Assembly (NCBI GenBank): GCA_030522415.1
Contig: CM060124.1
Span: forward strand, 23,670,454-23,734,453
DNA: 64,000 nucleotides
Direction of reading: 5' to 3'
From: Channallabes apus
Taxonomy: Eukaryota; Chordata; Actinopteri; Siluriformes; Clariidae
The notes beneath the pieces are model-generated. The model saw only the letters and a list, made by a program, of their open reading frames with translations, made no database searches and was not told the DNA's origin. The translations under genes and the position numbers were made by a program. Of the stretch, positions 10,441-21,675 are shown one piece after another (the first letter of the stretch is position 1; each line of letters starts with the position of its first letter).

Positions 10441-11548
10441 TGCCTTAGGTAAAGGAGCAGATCTGGGGGACTCATGGACATAGAGTATTACAGATGTCGC
10501 CTTTAAGACTGCGCGTGTTTTCCCGGGAGAGGCCACAATTTAGCGCGCGGCGTGGGGACTTGCCAGAGGCAACATTCAGGAATTTAAAATAAATGTGTTG
10601 TGCTTCACTGAATATCCGCCAGATCGCGCATGGAAGGACTTTATCTAAAAGCCGGACCAAGTACAAATGAATTATGTATAAGGTTAACCGTTAACCTAAA
10701 ACAACATTGTTTCCAATGCTGTAGCAAACATGAATTTTATTTTGTTTTACAACAGATATTTCATAATGAACGTGTGTATATGTGCTTCATGTTATTTTCA
10801 TAATGATGAAATGAGATGCCCAAATTCGTGCTTTAAAAGTTTCTTATATAGTTTTTGTAATGTCTTAACAGGTACAAAATAATGAAAGATATGGCCATGC
10901 CGCGGTTTAAATGGTCTTGAAATTAATTTAATTTCCTGATAGTAGGCTATCTGATAGTGTTAACTATGCGAATGTCCTGATTCGTGAATATGCCAACATG
11001 TCTTATTTAAAACATAAAAATCAGTCAACATCATCAGAAGACATGAATTAACAATGTATATGTGTTTGTATGTGCGTATATTATATAAGTATGTGTTTGT
11101 GTGCGTGTCTCATATGTAACATTCATATAAAATGCAATTCGTGATAAGTGTATGTTGTTAAAGTATTTGTGGATATGTATGTAACGACGCGGCTCGCGCG
11201 AGGGGTGGAGCTTGCGCATAAGTTGTTTAATGGGCCGGTTCGTGATACTGCGACACTCCGTCTGATCATTCGGTCGCACCAGTAAAAGGTGTCAGTGCCA
11301 AAGACAAAGCGCGCTGGAGAAGACACAGGCAAAGCCCAAGCCTCTGTCTGTCTAAGACACCGGAGAGAGTATCAGTTTAGCGCGCGCTCTCGGGTTAAAG
11401 TGCACAAAGCACAAACTCTACTCTCTCTCTTCCTATAAATCTTCAGTAAAGCCATAAGTCCCGAGAGCATCTTTAGTTTTTTGCGCGCTCAGTTACAGCT
11501 CAGTCCCTCTTCTCACCTTAACTGTGAAGTTATCAAACATATATATAT
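10441..11548. other. Unassigned sequence with a GC-rich block
   Basis: 10441-10490 may be L2 3' UTR. 11185-11500 is GC-rich, with CGCGCG words, a TATA-like CTATAAAT near 11435 and AGTAAAG after it; this could be a solo LTR or an old promoter, but I find no paired ends. Confidence 0.3.
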
Positions 11549-11630
11549 GCTGGACACAAACAGCAAAAAACATGATGAAAAGCAATAAATTGCTTAGGGC
11601 TTTTCATGTTTTTTGCTGTTTGTGTCCAGC
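11549..11630. repeat. Perfect 26-bp inverted repeat (hairpin)
   Basis: Arm 11549-11574 begins GCTGGACACAAACAGC and arm 11605-11630 is its exact reverse complement. The 30-bp spacer has further pairing (ATGAAAAGC with GCTTTTCAT). It can form a cruciform or a long RNA hairpin. No element ends or target duplication were found. Confidence 0.85.
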
Positions 11631-11695
11631 ATTGAATAATTATTTCATCCATTATTTGACCACGGCTGGGAATAAGAGCTGGAATGTGATTGTGA

Positions 11696-11698
<3 letters not shown>

Positions 11699-11748
<50 letters not shown>
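11699..11748. repeat. (TA)n microsatellite, Tc1 target
   Basis: About 25 TA units directly abutting the left end of Tc1 copy A, consistent with TA target choice. Confidence 0.9.
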
Positions 11749-11751
<3 letters not shown>

Positions 11752-11953
11752 TGGTGTGAAAAACTATTTGCCCCCTTCCTGATTTCTTATTCTTTTGCAT
11801 GTTTGTCACACTTAAATGTTTCTGCTCATAAAAAAACCGTTAACTATTAGTCAAAGATAACATAATTGAAGACAAAATTCAGTTTTTAAATGAAGGTTTA
11901 CGTTATTAAGGGAGAAAAAAAACTCCAAATCTACATGGCCCTGTGTGAAAAAG

Positions 11954-12343
11954 TTCAATTCAATTCCATTCAATTTTATTTATATAGCGCTTTTAACAAT
12001 GGTCATTGTCTCAAAGCAGCTTCACAAAAATTAAAGAAATTTTACAAAAAAAAAAACTGTATATAGAATAATTATATATAAAATAATAAATAAATAAATA
12101 AAATTATAATAGAAAATAAATAAATAAAAACAAATAATAATAATAATTATAGAAAAGAAAATAATTGGAAGTGTGGATGTGTGAGAAAAATGTGCAGATA
12201 ATAATGAGACGAATGAATGAAATTTCTCTGATGAGCAAGCCAAGGGTGACGGCGACGGTGGCAAGGAAAAACTCCCTGAGATGGCAATAGGAAGAAACCT
12301 TGAGAGGAACCAGACTCAACAGGGAACCCATCCTCATTAGGGC
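11954..12343 (-). mobile_element. L2 3' UTR tail inside Tc1 copy A
   Basis: Reverse-oriented copy of the L2 3' end seen at 27600-28015: the (GAATT)n-type tail, then TATATAGCGCTTTTAAC, GTCTCAAAGCAGC and the CTCCCTGAGATGGCAATAGG block. It splits the Tc1 sequence GTGTGAAAAAG / TGATTGC, with AAAAAG on both sides as the likely duplication. Only the 3' end was copied, as usual for LINE 5' truncation. Confidence 0.85.
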
Positions 12344-14259
12344 AAAAAAAAGTGATTGCACCCCTTATTAAAAAAATAACTTAACTGTGGTTTATCACAC
12401 CTGAGTTCAATTTCTGTAGTCACCCCCAGGCCTGATTACTGCCACACCTGTTTCAATCAAGAAATCACTTAAATAGGAGCTACCTGACACAGAGAAGTAG
12501 ACCAAAAGCACCTCAAAAGCTAGACATCATGCTAAGATCCAAAGAAATTCAGGAACAAATCAGAACAAAAGTAATTGAGATCTATCAGTCTGGTAAAGGT
12601 TATAAAGCCATTTCTAAAGCTTTGGGACTCCAGCGAACCACAGTGAGAGCCATTATCCACAAATGGCAAAAACATGGAACAGTGGTGAACCTTCCCAGGA
12701 GTGGCCGGCTGACCAAAATTACCCCAAGAGCGCAGAGACAACTCATCCGAGAGGCCACAAAAGACCCCAGGACAACATCTAAAGAACTGCAGGCCTCACT
12801 TGCCTCAATTAAGGTCAGTGTTCACGACTCCACCATAAGAAAGAGACTGGGTGAAAACGGCCTGCATGGCAGATTTCCAAAGCGCAAACCACTTTTAAGC
12901 AAAAAGAACATTAAGGCTCGTCTCAATTTTGCTAAAAAACATCTCAATGATTGCCAAGACTTTTGGGAAAATACCTTGTGGACCGACGAGACAAAAGTTG
13001 AACTTTTTGGAAGGTGTGTGTCCCGTTACATCTGGTGTAAAAGTAACAGCATTTCAGAAAAAGAACATCATAGCAACAGTAAAATTTGGTGGTGGTAGTG
13101 TGATGGTCTGGTGTTGTTTTGCTGCTTCAGGACCTGGAAGGCTTGCTGTGATAGATGGAACCATGAATTCTACTGTCTACCAAAAAATCCTGAAGGAGAA
13201 TGTCCGGCCATCTGTTCGTCAACTCAAGCTGAAGAGATCTTGGGGGCTGCAGCAGGACAATGACCCAAAACACACCAGCAAATCCACCTCTGAATGGCTG
13301 AAGAAAAACAAAATGAAGACTTTTGAGTGGCCTAGTCAATGTCCTGACCTGAATCCTACACTCTAAAAAATTTGACCATTGGTTACTCAAAAAAATTGTG
13401 GCAACAAAGTGACACTTAAAATAATTAGTAGATTTTAAGTGCCGAAAATTTGAGTAAAATGCATTAAATAAATTGTTTAAATTTAATCAAAATATTCAGT
13501 GATTTGTAATAAAAGCAATACCTAAATTGTGTTGCATTTAGTAATATTATAGTAAATTATGAGTTGATGTAATCAAATGCATTAAGTAAATATAAAGCAA
13601 TTTAAACAAAAACAAGCTTTACACTAACTCATTATCCGGCCTAAAATTGATTTCAATCTACTAATAATTTTGTTCATATTTAATTGATATTTACTAAATA
13701 TCTATCTTAAACAAATATTTATATATTTATTTTTTTAAATAAATATATTTACTAAAAATATATGTAAAATTAATAAATATTTATAAAATATCCAAGTGTA
13801 AATGATTTAAGATGACTAAATAAATTAAATATAAATAAATGGAACTCATTTTTCCTGCTTACTTTTTACTGCATTAACTACAATTTACTGAAATTACGGT
13901 ACCAAGAAACTGACATTATAAATATAAGTAAAGTCACAAGATGGTATTGCAAGATATGTAACAATTTATTTTTGCAACTTGGAAACAAAAATGTTTACCT
14001 GCAAAATGCCAAAACACATTCTGAGACCACTTGGTTAGCATCGCTCAGATACATACTGTACAGTACAGGCAGTAGACACAAGATTAATACTTACAACAAG
14101 TGCTTACTGTATGTAGACACATGTTGCTTTACAACATTTTTAATTGTAAACAGGTTTGGTGAGGCTTAAAACAAAATTATATACATATATATGTTTGCAA
14201 TTTTTTTTTTACAAAAATATGACATTTCTTAAAGAAAAGTTAAAGAGTCACTTGACTTA

Positions 14260-14560
14260 AGCAAGAAGCTTATTTTAAAGAACTTTTTAAGCTTTTGAGA
14301 ACTTTTGGAGACATCCTCCCACAGTCCAGCTATAAGAACAGATTCTTAAAAGGGCAAGATCCAGTGCATACGTAAGTGCATGATCCAGTGCATACCAGCA
14401 CGCAGCAAGACTTTCAGAACTTTTACCCCCCTCAATTATGATCCCAGTGTCCTCTGGTTCTTCTGACACAATGTTCTTGATCATAGATTTTCATCATTTG
14501 TGTTGTGAGGAGACAACACTCTGTCTCCATCAGCATTCTGGTGAAACAAAAACAAAAAAC
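14260..14560 (-). pseudogene. Decayed exon of a fish SAMD3-like/uncharacterised protein
   Basis: On the minus strand, 14484-14287 reads EEPEDTGIIIEGGK and then ALDLALL; a neighbouring frame continues LDCGRMSPKVL. Words of this kind (acidic EEPEDTGIIIEG, a LIYAL-like hydrophobic block, then LD-G--SPKV) recall a widespread fish protein often labelled SAMD3-like. Alternate frames are needed, so it is broken. The identification is from memory and unverified; the function of that protein is not established to my knowledge. Confidence 0.4.
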
Positions 14561-15217
14561 ATATTTGAGATTGGAAACCTCTATTCAAAAAGATCCATTC
14601 ATGTAGACATAACCCACATTCCCCTGGTGTTCTTATGTCCTGGTGAATAGTTTACTATATCTTAACTTATATCACATCATTTAGACCTCCTACGTAAATT
14701 ATCCATGAAACATGATCTTTATAATAATTAAGTATGCATCTTGTCCTAATTAAGTGTTAGAAATGTTCAGTGTAAAATCTCATACAAATATTTGTCAACT
14801 TGGCAACTAATGAAATATGCATATAAAAATAAAGCCATTTTTTTTTACAAAGTAAGAGAGAGAGAGAGTAAAAGAGAAATATAAGTTTCGGAGCTTAAAC
14901 ATTTTGTAGGTAACATATTACTGCAGTCATCCTTAGCATCCCGTGAAAATGCCAAACTTTTGAGGCAATAGACAAATTTTTTTTTTTTTTACTGATTTTA
15001 CATTTGTATTCACTTACGTCTTTCATACTGTAAGTTGATCTAGTTCCCCTACGTACTCCATCAAGCAGCATTGTTTGGGACCTGAAATAGCAAAACAAAA
15101 CAAAAAAAAACATTATAAACCAATATCATGTTACTGTAATTAATACTGTAGTTACTGTAACTCTCCAAGAAAATAGATTGCAGAATGAGCTTTGCACTGA
15201 AGCAGTAAGTAAAGATA

Positions 15218-16066
15218 GGACCAGAAGTATCTGGACAGTAACAATATCGTTTGTGCTGTGTACACCACCATGGATTTGGAATGAAATGAAGAGATGTGCT
15301 TAAAGTGGAGACTGTCGGCATTAATTTTTTTTATTTTTTTTTGGTCGAGAGAGAGAGGGAGAGAGAGAGAGAGAAAAAAAAAGGTTGAACTGTGTAGGCA
15401 TTACAGACATTTTCGTACAAAGACACCTATTTTTGGTGGCACAAAAATATTGGGATAGCTTGCTCCTCAGCAGTTCCATGGCCAGGGGTGTATTTTCTCT
15501 TGAGTTCATTTACAAGTCAGCAGATAAAAGGTCTAGAGTTTATTCTAAGTGTTGCATTAGGAACCTGTTGCTGTTAACAATGTGAAGTCTAAAGACCTGT
15601 TACTGCCAGGGAACAAGCATCATTAGGCTAAAAAACTAAAATGAAACCATCAGAGAAATAAAAACATTAGGTGTGCGCAAATGAACTATTTGGTGCATTC
15701 TTAAAAAAGACAGAAGAGACTGGTGAGGTCAGGAACATCAAAAATCTGGAAGACCATGGAAAACAACTGTGATGGATTACAGAAGAATTCTTCTCTGCTA
15801 AAGAAAAACCCCTTTAGAACAGCTGTCAAGAACAAAAACACCTTCCCAGAGGTAGGGACATCTGTGACAGTGACAACAATCAACAAAAGACTTAACAAAA
15901 GAGCAAATACAGAGGTTTTGTAAACATAAAAAATAGGAAGGCCAAGCCCTTAAATTAAAGCTATTGATCGTGCTTAAAGCTATTACACGATAAGCAGGAC
16001 CTTTCATTCCAAATCCATTGCGGTGGTGTCCAGAGCCAAAATGATCTGTCCAAATACTTCTGGTCC
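15218..16066 (+). mobile_element. Relic of another Tc1 family (internal deletion)
   Basis: Ends are inverted (GGACCAGAAGTATCTGGACAG at 15218-15238 and its near inverse at 16046-16066). The inside, 15723-15923, keeps a degraded Tc1 DNA-binding region (frame ending LLKKNPFRTAVKNKNTFPEV). The catalytic half is absent. It predates, or came along with, the 4,950-bp element. Confidence 0.65.
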
Positions 16067-16692
16067 TCACTGTGAATATCATCATACAGTCCAGTTTGAT
16101 TATGAAATCCCTGACACTGCATATAGGCAAACAGAACCCTTGTTGAATGATACAGAGTAGGACTGTCTGCAATCCATGGTTTATTTTTCAAGCAAAATGA
16201 CTTGCAGGAAAAAAACATGACTGTCTATAATTGTTTATGTTCATGGCTTCGAGGTGTGTAAACCACTTGGAACTTCAAGGAAAAAGCACAAAATAACAGC
16301 TGTTTATTGGGTTTTGGAAATCTGCCATCCAAGTTGTGATCTGCATTAACATCAATACCCCTAGCTTTACTTTGAAATCTATACAATAATGTTCATGAAC
16401 CTGTTCCTGTATTACATGATAGACATTCTGTGCCTTTTCACAAAAAATATATAGTCTTTATCACATTGTATGTATGGTGTATATAAATACCTGTTGATAA
16501 GAGACAGTCAGACACTGCATACTGTATGCACCTGTAAAAGAAATAAATATACATTTCTGTTCATACATTCAAATTACACTCACTGACAGTATAAAAAAAT
16601 CTAAAACAGGAACTTATCAGAAGTAACTCAGTCAAATGTTAAAGACTTTATGACAAAAGATATTTAGAACATGTGAGATTCAGATAGAGGTC

Positions 16693-16770
16693 AGTACCAG
16701 TCAAAAGTTAGCACACACTTTCATATTCAGTTAAATGGTGTCCAAACTTTTGACTGTTACTGTACATCAT
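16693..16770. mobile_element. Short Tc1-like MITE relic
   Basis: CAGTACCAGTCAAAAGTTAG at the left and CCAAACTTTTGACTGTTACTG at the right are inverted matches to a common fish Tc1 terminus; almost nothing lies between them. Confidence 0.55.
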
Positions 16771-17030
16771 GTAGACATTTTAGAAAATTTGTCATGTTGG
16801 CAAATGTCAGTCAGATAAGTTCCCACTTGTGGCATCCAACACACAACACAACAACAGCGCCTACGCAAATTACTACGAGAGGTCTGGAGTGGCTAATATT
16901 CCCTGTAACTAACATTAACCGGATACACAGAGTGATAGACCCGCTATGAGGTGATTATCGCTGGTTTCACTAAAACACGATAACATTTACCTAACATTAT
17001 ATACACAACGTTAGCTTATATTTTATCTAC

Positions 17031-17157
17031 CTTGCCATACACTGTAGGGTGGCGTGTCTTGCGGTTTGGCGGTGTTTTTTTCCCCACCTGCATCATGTCT
17101 CCTCTTTCTTCCCACCTGACAGGCCACTGGTGAGCTTGCGGCTGCCATGTCGTTCAT
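17031..17157 (-). other. Candidate first coding exon inside the 4,950-bp element
   Basis: An ATG at 17157 opens 42 codons (begins MNDMAAASSPVACQVGRKRR) ending at a splice donor CAAG|GTAGAT (GT at 17030-17029). Another donor-like site, TTCAAG|GTAAGA, lies upstream at 17960 after a plausible untranslated exon. The peptide is basic and low complexity; I do not recognise it. The nearby GC-rich, TATA-less sequence would suit a promoter. Confidence 0.3.
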
Positions 17158-18718
17158 TATCGTGTCTTTAAGCTAAGCTCGTGACTTTAAGCTAACAGCA
17201 CCGTTGACTTGGTTAGCAGCATGCTAACAGGTGCCCGGCTTTACGATACCTGACTTGCTGGATAGATTCTCGTCCAATGAGAGAGAGGATTTGCACGTTC
17301 AAACGGATACATGCAAACGATTGGTTTAAAAAAATGGAAAACTTTGGCGCGTTGAGATGGGAATATTAATGTTATATTATTATAAAAATAAAAATCGTTT
17401 TCGATTTTTTCGTCATTAATTAAAACGTCGTCACTGAATACTTATTGTGAACAAATTAACACTGATTTATTTACGTTTATTTGCCCTGTAATGTGCATTT
17501 TGTGCTCTCATGTGGCAATTTTGCTAATACTTTGACTTGGGGTAGGAAAAGAGAGGCAATGCTGCCACTACTATCGGTAACATATAGAAGGGGACATTAG
17601 TGTCATGTTTTATGCAGATAATTTTAAATTAGAAGGGTATGTTATTAACAGTTTTATAAAGTTAGACGGCCTTCCTCAGTCCTATCCTTGACCTGAAGCA
17701 AATTAAGATGTCCGTCACCTGTTACACCACAAACTAAATGCAAAAACTTTGTTTTTCACAGATTCAGCAGCTGTAATTTAACCTAACTTTAGCATTAACA
17801 TGACTTCAGTTAATTAAATATACTTTGAGCACTTGTTAACCATATTAGCTTCGGCAGCTCATGTGCAATGAAATGAACTAATGTTAGTCTGTCAAATTGC
17901 ATTAACACCAACATTGCTACTAGACATTTATTCATTAAAAATGAGAGAAAACATCTTACCTTGAAGTCTTTATTTGATATGTGACAAAGCAGTCCAACAA
18001 GCTTCTGCTTGGTTCATGTCCATGTGGCGCGATTCAGGCGGAAGTGGATGTTGATTAAAATTAGAGTGTGTTTTGAGTTAAATCCACCTTTTTTTTTGAG
18101 ACTTTAATTTTCCTCACTTAATTTCTACTCAGTTTATTTAGTCTAAGTATTTTCAACAAAAATTGAGTAAAATAAATTAAATGTTTATCAAAATTTGCTG
18201 AATTAAGCTTAATGTTGTTTAAAACTAGCTGTACTCTTTTTAATAGTGTAAAGGTTAATCAAATTTTCTATTAAATATTACTTCACCCCAGTCCCAGTTT
18301 TTACAGTGTATTGAGATGTTGTGGCATGACCTTAAAAAGGCGGTTCATGCTAGAAAACCCTCAAATAAAGCTGAATTACAACAATTCTGCAAAGATGAGT
18401 GGGCCAAAATTCCTCCAGAGCGCTGTAAAAGACTCATTGGAAGTTATCACAAACGCTTGATTGCAGTTATTGCTGCTAAGGGTGGCCCAACCAGTTATTA
18501 GGTTCAGGAGGCAATTACTTTTTCACACAGGGCCATGTAGGTTTGGATTTTTTTTCTCCCTAAATAATAAAACCCCTCATTTAAAACCTGCATTTTGTGT
18601 TTACTTGTGTTATCTTTGACTAATAGTTAAATGTGTTTGATGATCAGAAACATTTTGTGTGACAAACATGCAAAAGAATAAGAAATCAGGAAGGGGCAAA
18701 TAGTTTTTCACACCACTG

Positions 18719-19414
18719 TGTGTATATATATATGAGAGAGAGAGAGGTGTTTTGCTGGCGAAAAACATTTTAGGCAGAGACGTCTGCTCGGCCTTGTTAA
18801 TTGTTTTTAAAACCCCCAATTCTACGAATTCCCCCATCAGCGAAACCTATGAATGAAAGGTGAGAAGAGGCATTATAATACAGTGGGGGTTCTGTGGGTC
18901 TCCAAACTCAGATGGCTACGTGTCAGCCGATAACTGCTCCTTTGATCTTCTGGTTACAGCGGGGCGCCGACTGCTGATGAGCGTATAGTAGCCTGTACAA
19001 GCCAAGCTCTTCCCCAAAAAATAATGTGAATGTCTGCAACAATCACTAACCATTAAAATGTTTTTTTTTGTAATTAAACACGAATACATAAATTATATTT
19101 TCTTTACACATAATATTTTCATTATATATACACAGGCATCGCTAGGCCATTTTTAGGGGGGCTTTAGCCCATCAACCCCTTTAAATTTATTTAAAGTATT
19201 TTTCATATTTTTTATGTCTGCCAGTTTCCAACAAAAAGCAGCAGTATTGTCAAAGTATTAACAGATAAATATTTAATATTATTGGCACCCACACAGTTTA
19301 TTCCATTGTCCAGCCTCATAGGTGTGTTGTTTATATTGCTAATCAATGTTTAAAGTTATATGCTATTTTCTGGTTACATTTTTCTGACTGTACATAGAAA
19401 AAAGTTTATATGGT

Positions 19415-19454
<40 letters not shown>

Positions 19455-19529
19455 TCATATATACATATACATATATATATATACATGTGTGTACTTAATT
19501 AATTTCTTAAATCATCGTGTTCACCCATG
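18719..19529. other. Unassigned sequence with microsatellites
   Basis: Includes TA/GA runs at 18721-18746, a (CA)n run at 19416-19447 and TA-rich sequence to 19485. No gene signal. Confidence 0.5.
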
Positions 19530-21180
19530 CACTGAAAAAAAGAACTTGTAAGATTTACTTGATAAAATCCTCTTAACAATTTGCACACATAGATTTTAAG
19601 TAAATTTTATTGCTCCAATATTAAGTAAAACTAACCCGTAATTGTCAGGTAAAATCTACTTAATAATTAAATTAACAATCAAAGAAATCAAGTAAAAGTT
19701 ACATAATTATATTTAATGCACAAATTAGATTTATTAAAAATAATCAAGTAAAGATAATTCATTCCCAGATAGCACACACACGTCGCAGAGATAATGCTCC
19801 CTAATGCATGTTACAATTACCAAATATGATAATAAATAAATAAACCACACTCTCAGCTAATAATAAAACAGATTCGTTTATTTTTTTATAAAAAAAAAAT
19901 ACATTTAATAACAAGCAAACATTTGATTAATTTATACAAAAACGAGAAAACGAGATTACAGTAACTTACAAATGAGGTCTCAATTTGAAAAGATGTACAA
20001 AACATAAACCACAAATAAGTATTAATAATAGAAACAAAATTAAACACCAACAGAAACGTTTTGTACTTTATAACTGTACGTTATGATTTTTAAATATGAC
20101 CGTTAGATACGTTGGTCAGGAAACTCCTGAAGTCAGATGCAGACACACTTTCAGTCACAAACTGCTGTGAAAAAATACAGAGATAGATATTCAATTAAAA
20201 TTCATGATACTTAATTTAGCAAACTTTATACTTTGTTCCTCTCGCTTCACAACTCATGACAACAGACCGAAACCAAAACCGAACCGGAGATTAAGGAGAA
20301 AGTGAGAAGCAAGAATCATTTTTGGAAAGATTAAGCATGCAAGGTCACAGGATGACTCTACTTCTTTTTCTTGTCTGCAATGCGATTTAGACAAATTAGA
20401 GCTGCTGTCAATACAGTATGAACATATGTACAGGTTCTTTACAGTTGAAATTTAATTTGTAACTTATTAATAAAATTCGGATTCAGAAAAAAACGTTTAT
20501 TGCTAGTGCTCTTTTACCATTTAATGCTTTAACACACACGACTCAGTTTGTTCAGAAATGGCATCTCACTGGCGAGCCTTTCTCTGAACACGCCGTTTTC
20601 ACGAAGGGTGGGGGTAAGAAACACACATCTCGGTTTATTAATCCGCGCGCTCAGTTCGTTATTATTTTATTTATTTATTTATTTCTCTGAACCATAGGTT
20701 CAGGTTTTTACACGAAAACGGTGTTTTGTGAATATCCACACTATTAAAAACTGAAATATTGCTAATTGTACATCCTGAGATTAAGATGAACATTAATTGG
20801 GAGTCATGAAAGCGAGAATCACATCCAAAACAGAAAGGTAAACTTACCTCGAACACGACAAACTCCAGCTCCAGCCACGCCGTGTAGTACCTCCATGATG
20901 ATCCACAACCGACTGATCCACAGCGCGGGCACAGCGTCTCCAAACACGCATGCGCGGTTTAATTTGGACACATTTTCGGCTTCAGTAGACACACAATACT
21001 TCAGACTGAAACACGACTGCCCCCTACAGGTAATGAAGGGCATGTTCACAGCTTCCCGCACGCAGCCGCGCAAAGCCGCAGCAAGTCACGGGATCCCTTT
21101 TCTCGAAACGTGCATTTTTAATGGCGACATCTTTATGGTGAACTGTTTAGATGCTGTCTTCCTCACTCTCATTTGATCAC
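19530..21180 (-). other. Probable fragment of a related DNA element with a candidate exon
   Basis: The left end CACTGAAAAAAAG and the AAGTAAA/TTAATT-rich subterminal sequence resemble the ends of the 13359-18308 element. On the minus strand an ATG at 20896 runs to a strong donor CGAG|GTAAGT (GT at 20847-20846), giving a 16-codon exon start. 20570-21100 is CpG-rich and promoter-like. I could not locate a right end, so the boundary is arbitrary. Confidence 0.3.
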
Positions 21181-21675
21181 TCAGGTTTGTTGATGGTGAG
21201 GTGCTTGTTTGCTTTACATCTCAGGGAGCCCTCATGTTTGTGTTTCCTTCTGGCTCTCCCTTTTAGTTATGCTGTCATAATTAGTCCTGCCGGAGTCCCT
21301 CCTTGCAGTCTACAGTAAATATACATTCACATTATACATTATGTGACTGTAACCATACCTAATTGCCATCTCTCCTCCTCTTCTCTTTCTCCCCCTCTTT
21401 CTCTTTCCTCTCTCCCCCTGTATGCCCCTTTCACTCTTTCTCTCTCTCTCTGTCGAGCTACACATGTCGTTCCTGAGCTGCCAGTGATCTAGACTCCCTG
21501 TGCCCTCTGGACCAGTCTGATCCATCCTGGTGCCCGGTTTCTGGTTGGAGGTCTCGTCGCATGGATGCCCCGTGTGTCTCTTTGGGATGCGTCTGCTGTC
21601 TGGGGATGATTCTATCTACTTAAAAGATGGTTCTGGCCTCAACTGATGTTGTCAGCTGTTTCTCTGAGGACTTGA

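Larger units (their letters stand above)
13359..18308 (-). mobile_element. 4,950-bp TA-flanked DNA element with exon-like cargo
   Basis: Inserted in the Tc1 transposase with TA on both sides (13357-13358, 18309-18310). Ends are CACTCTAAAAA on the left and the inverse of CACTGTAAAAA on the right, a short terminal inverted repeat. No transposase frame is visible. On the minus strand it holds candidate exons with good donors (about 18060-17960, and 17157-17031) and a decayed C-terminal exon at 14484-14287. It also contains two older MITE relics. This is a non-autonomous DNA transposon that has picked up, or evolved from, a spliced gene. Confidence 0.7.
12529..18501 (+). pseudogene. Tc1 transposase copy A, frameshifted and split
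   Basis: The N-terminal half (12529-13040) has the paired-like helix-turn-helix DNA-binding region (GKGYKAISKALGLQRTTVR), the GRLTK hook-like motif and the first catalytic Asp in LWTDETKVE. A 2-bp deletion near 13046 shifts the frame; the second part carries LQQDNDPKHTSKST. The 4,950-bp element interrupts codons just before NPIE, and 18311-18501 supplies the C-terminus to TSY and the stop. Coding pieces total 830 + 191 = 1,021 nt, exactly 2 less than the intact 1,023-nt copy D. Not functional. Confidence 0.88.
11749..18718 (+). mobile_element. Tc1 transposon copy A, with two nested insertions
   Basis: Both ends carry the family terminus CAGTGGTGTGAAAAACTATT (left) and its inverse ending CACACCACTG (right). 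Subtracting the 4,950-bp element at 13359-18308 and the L2 tail at 11954-12343 leaves a Tc1 of the usual ~1.6 kb. The left flank is a (TA)n tract; the right flank reads TG instead of TA, so one target copy has mutated. Confidence 0.9.

Noticed and set aside
15723..15923. 66-codon frame as a host gene
   Set aside because: The words KKNPFRTAVKNKNTFPEV match a Tc1 DNA-binding region; it is a transposon relic.
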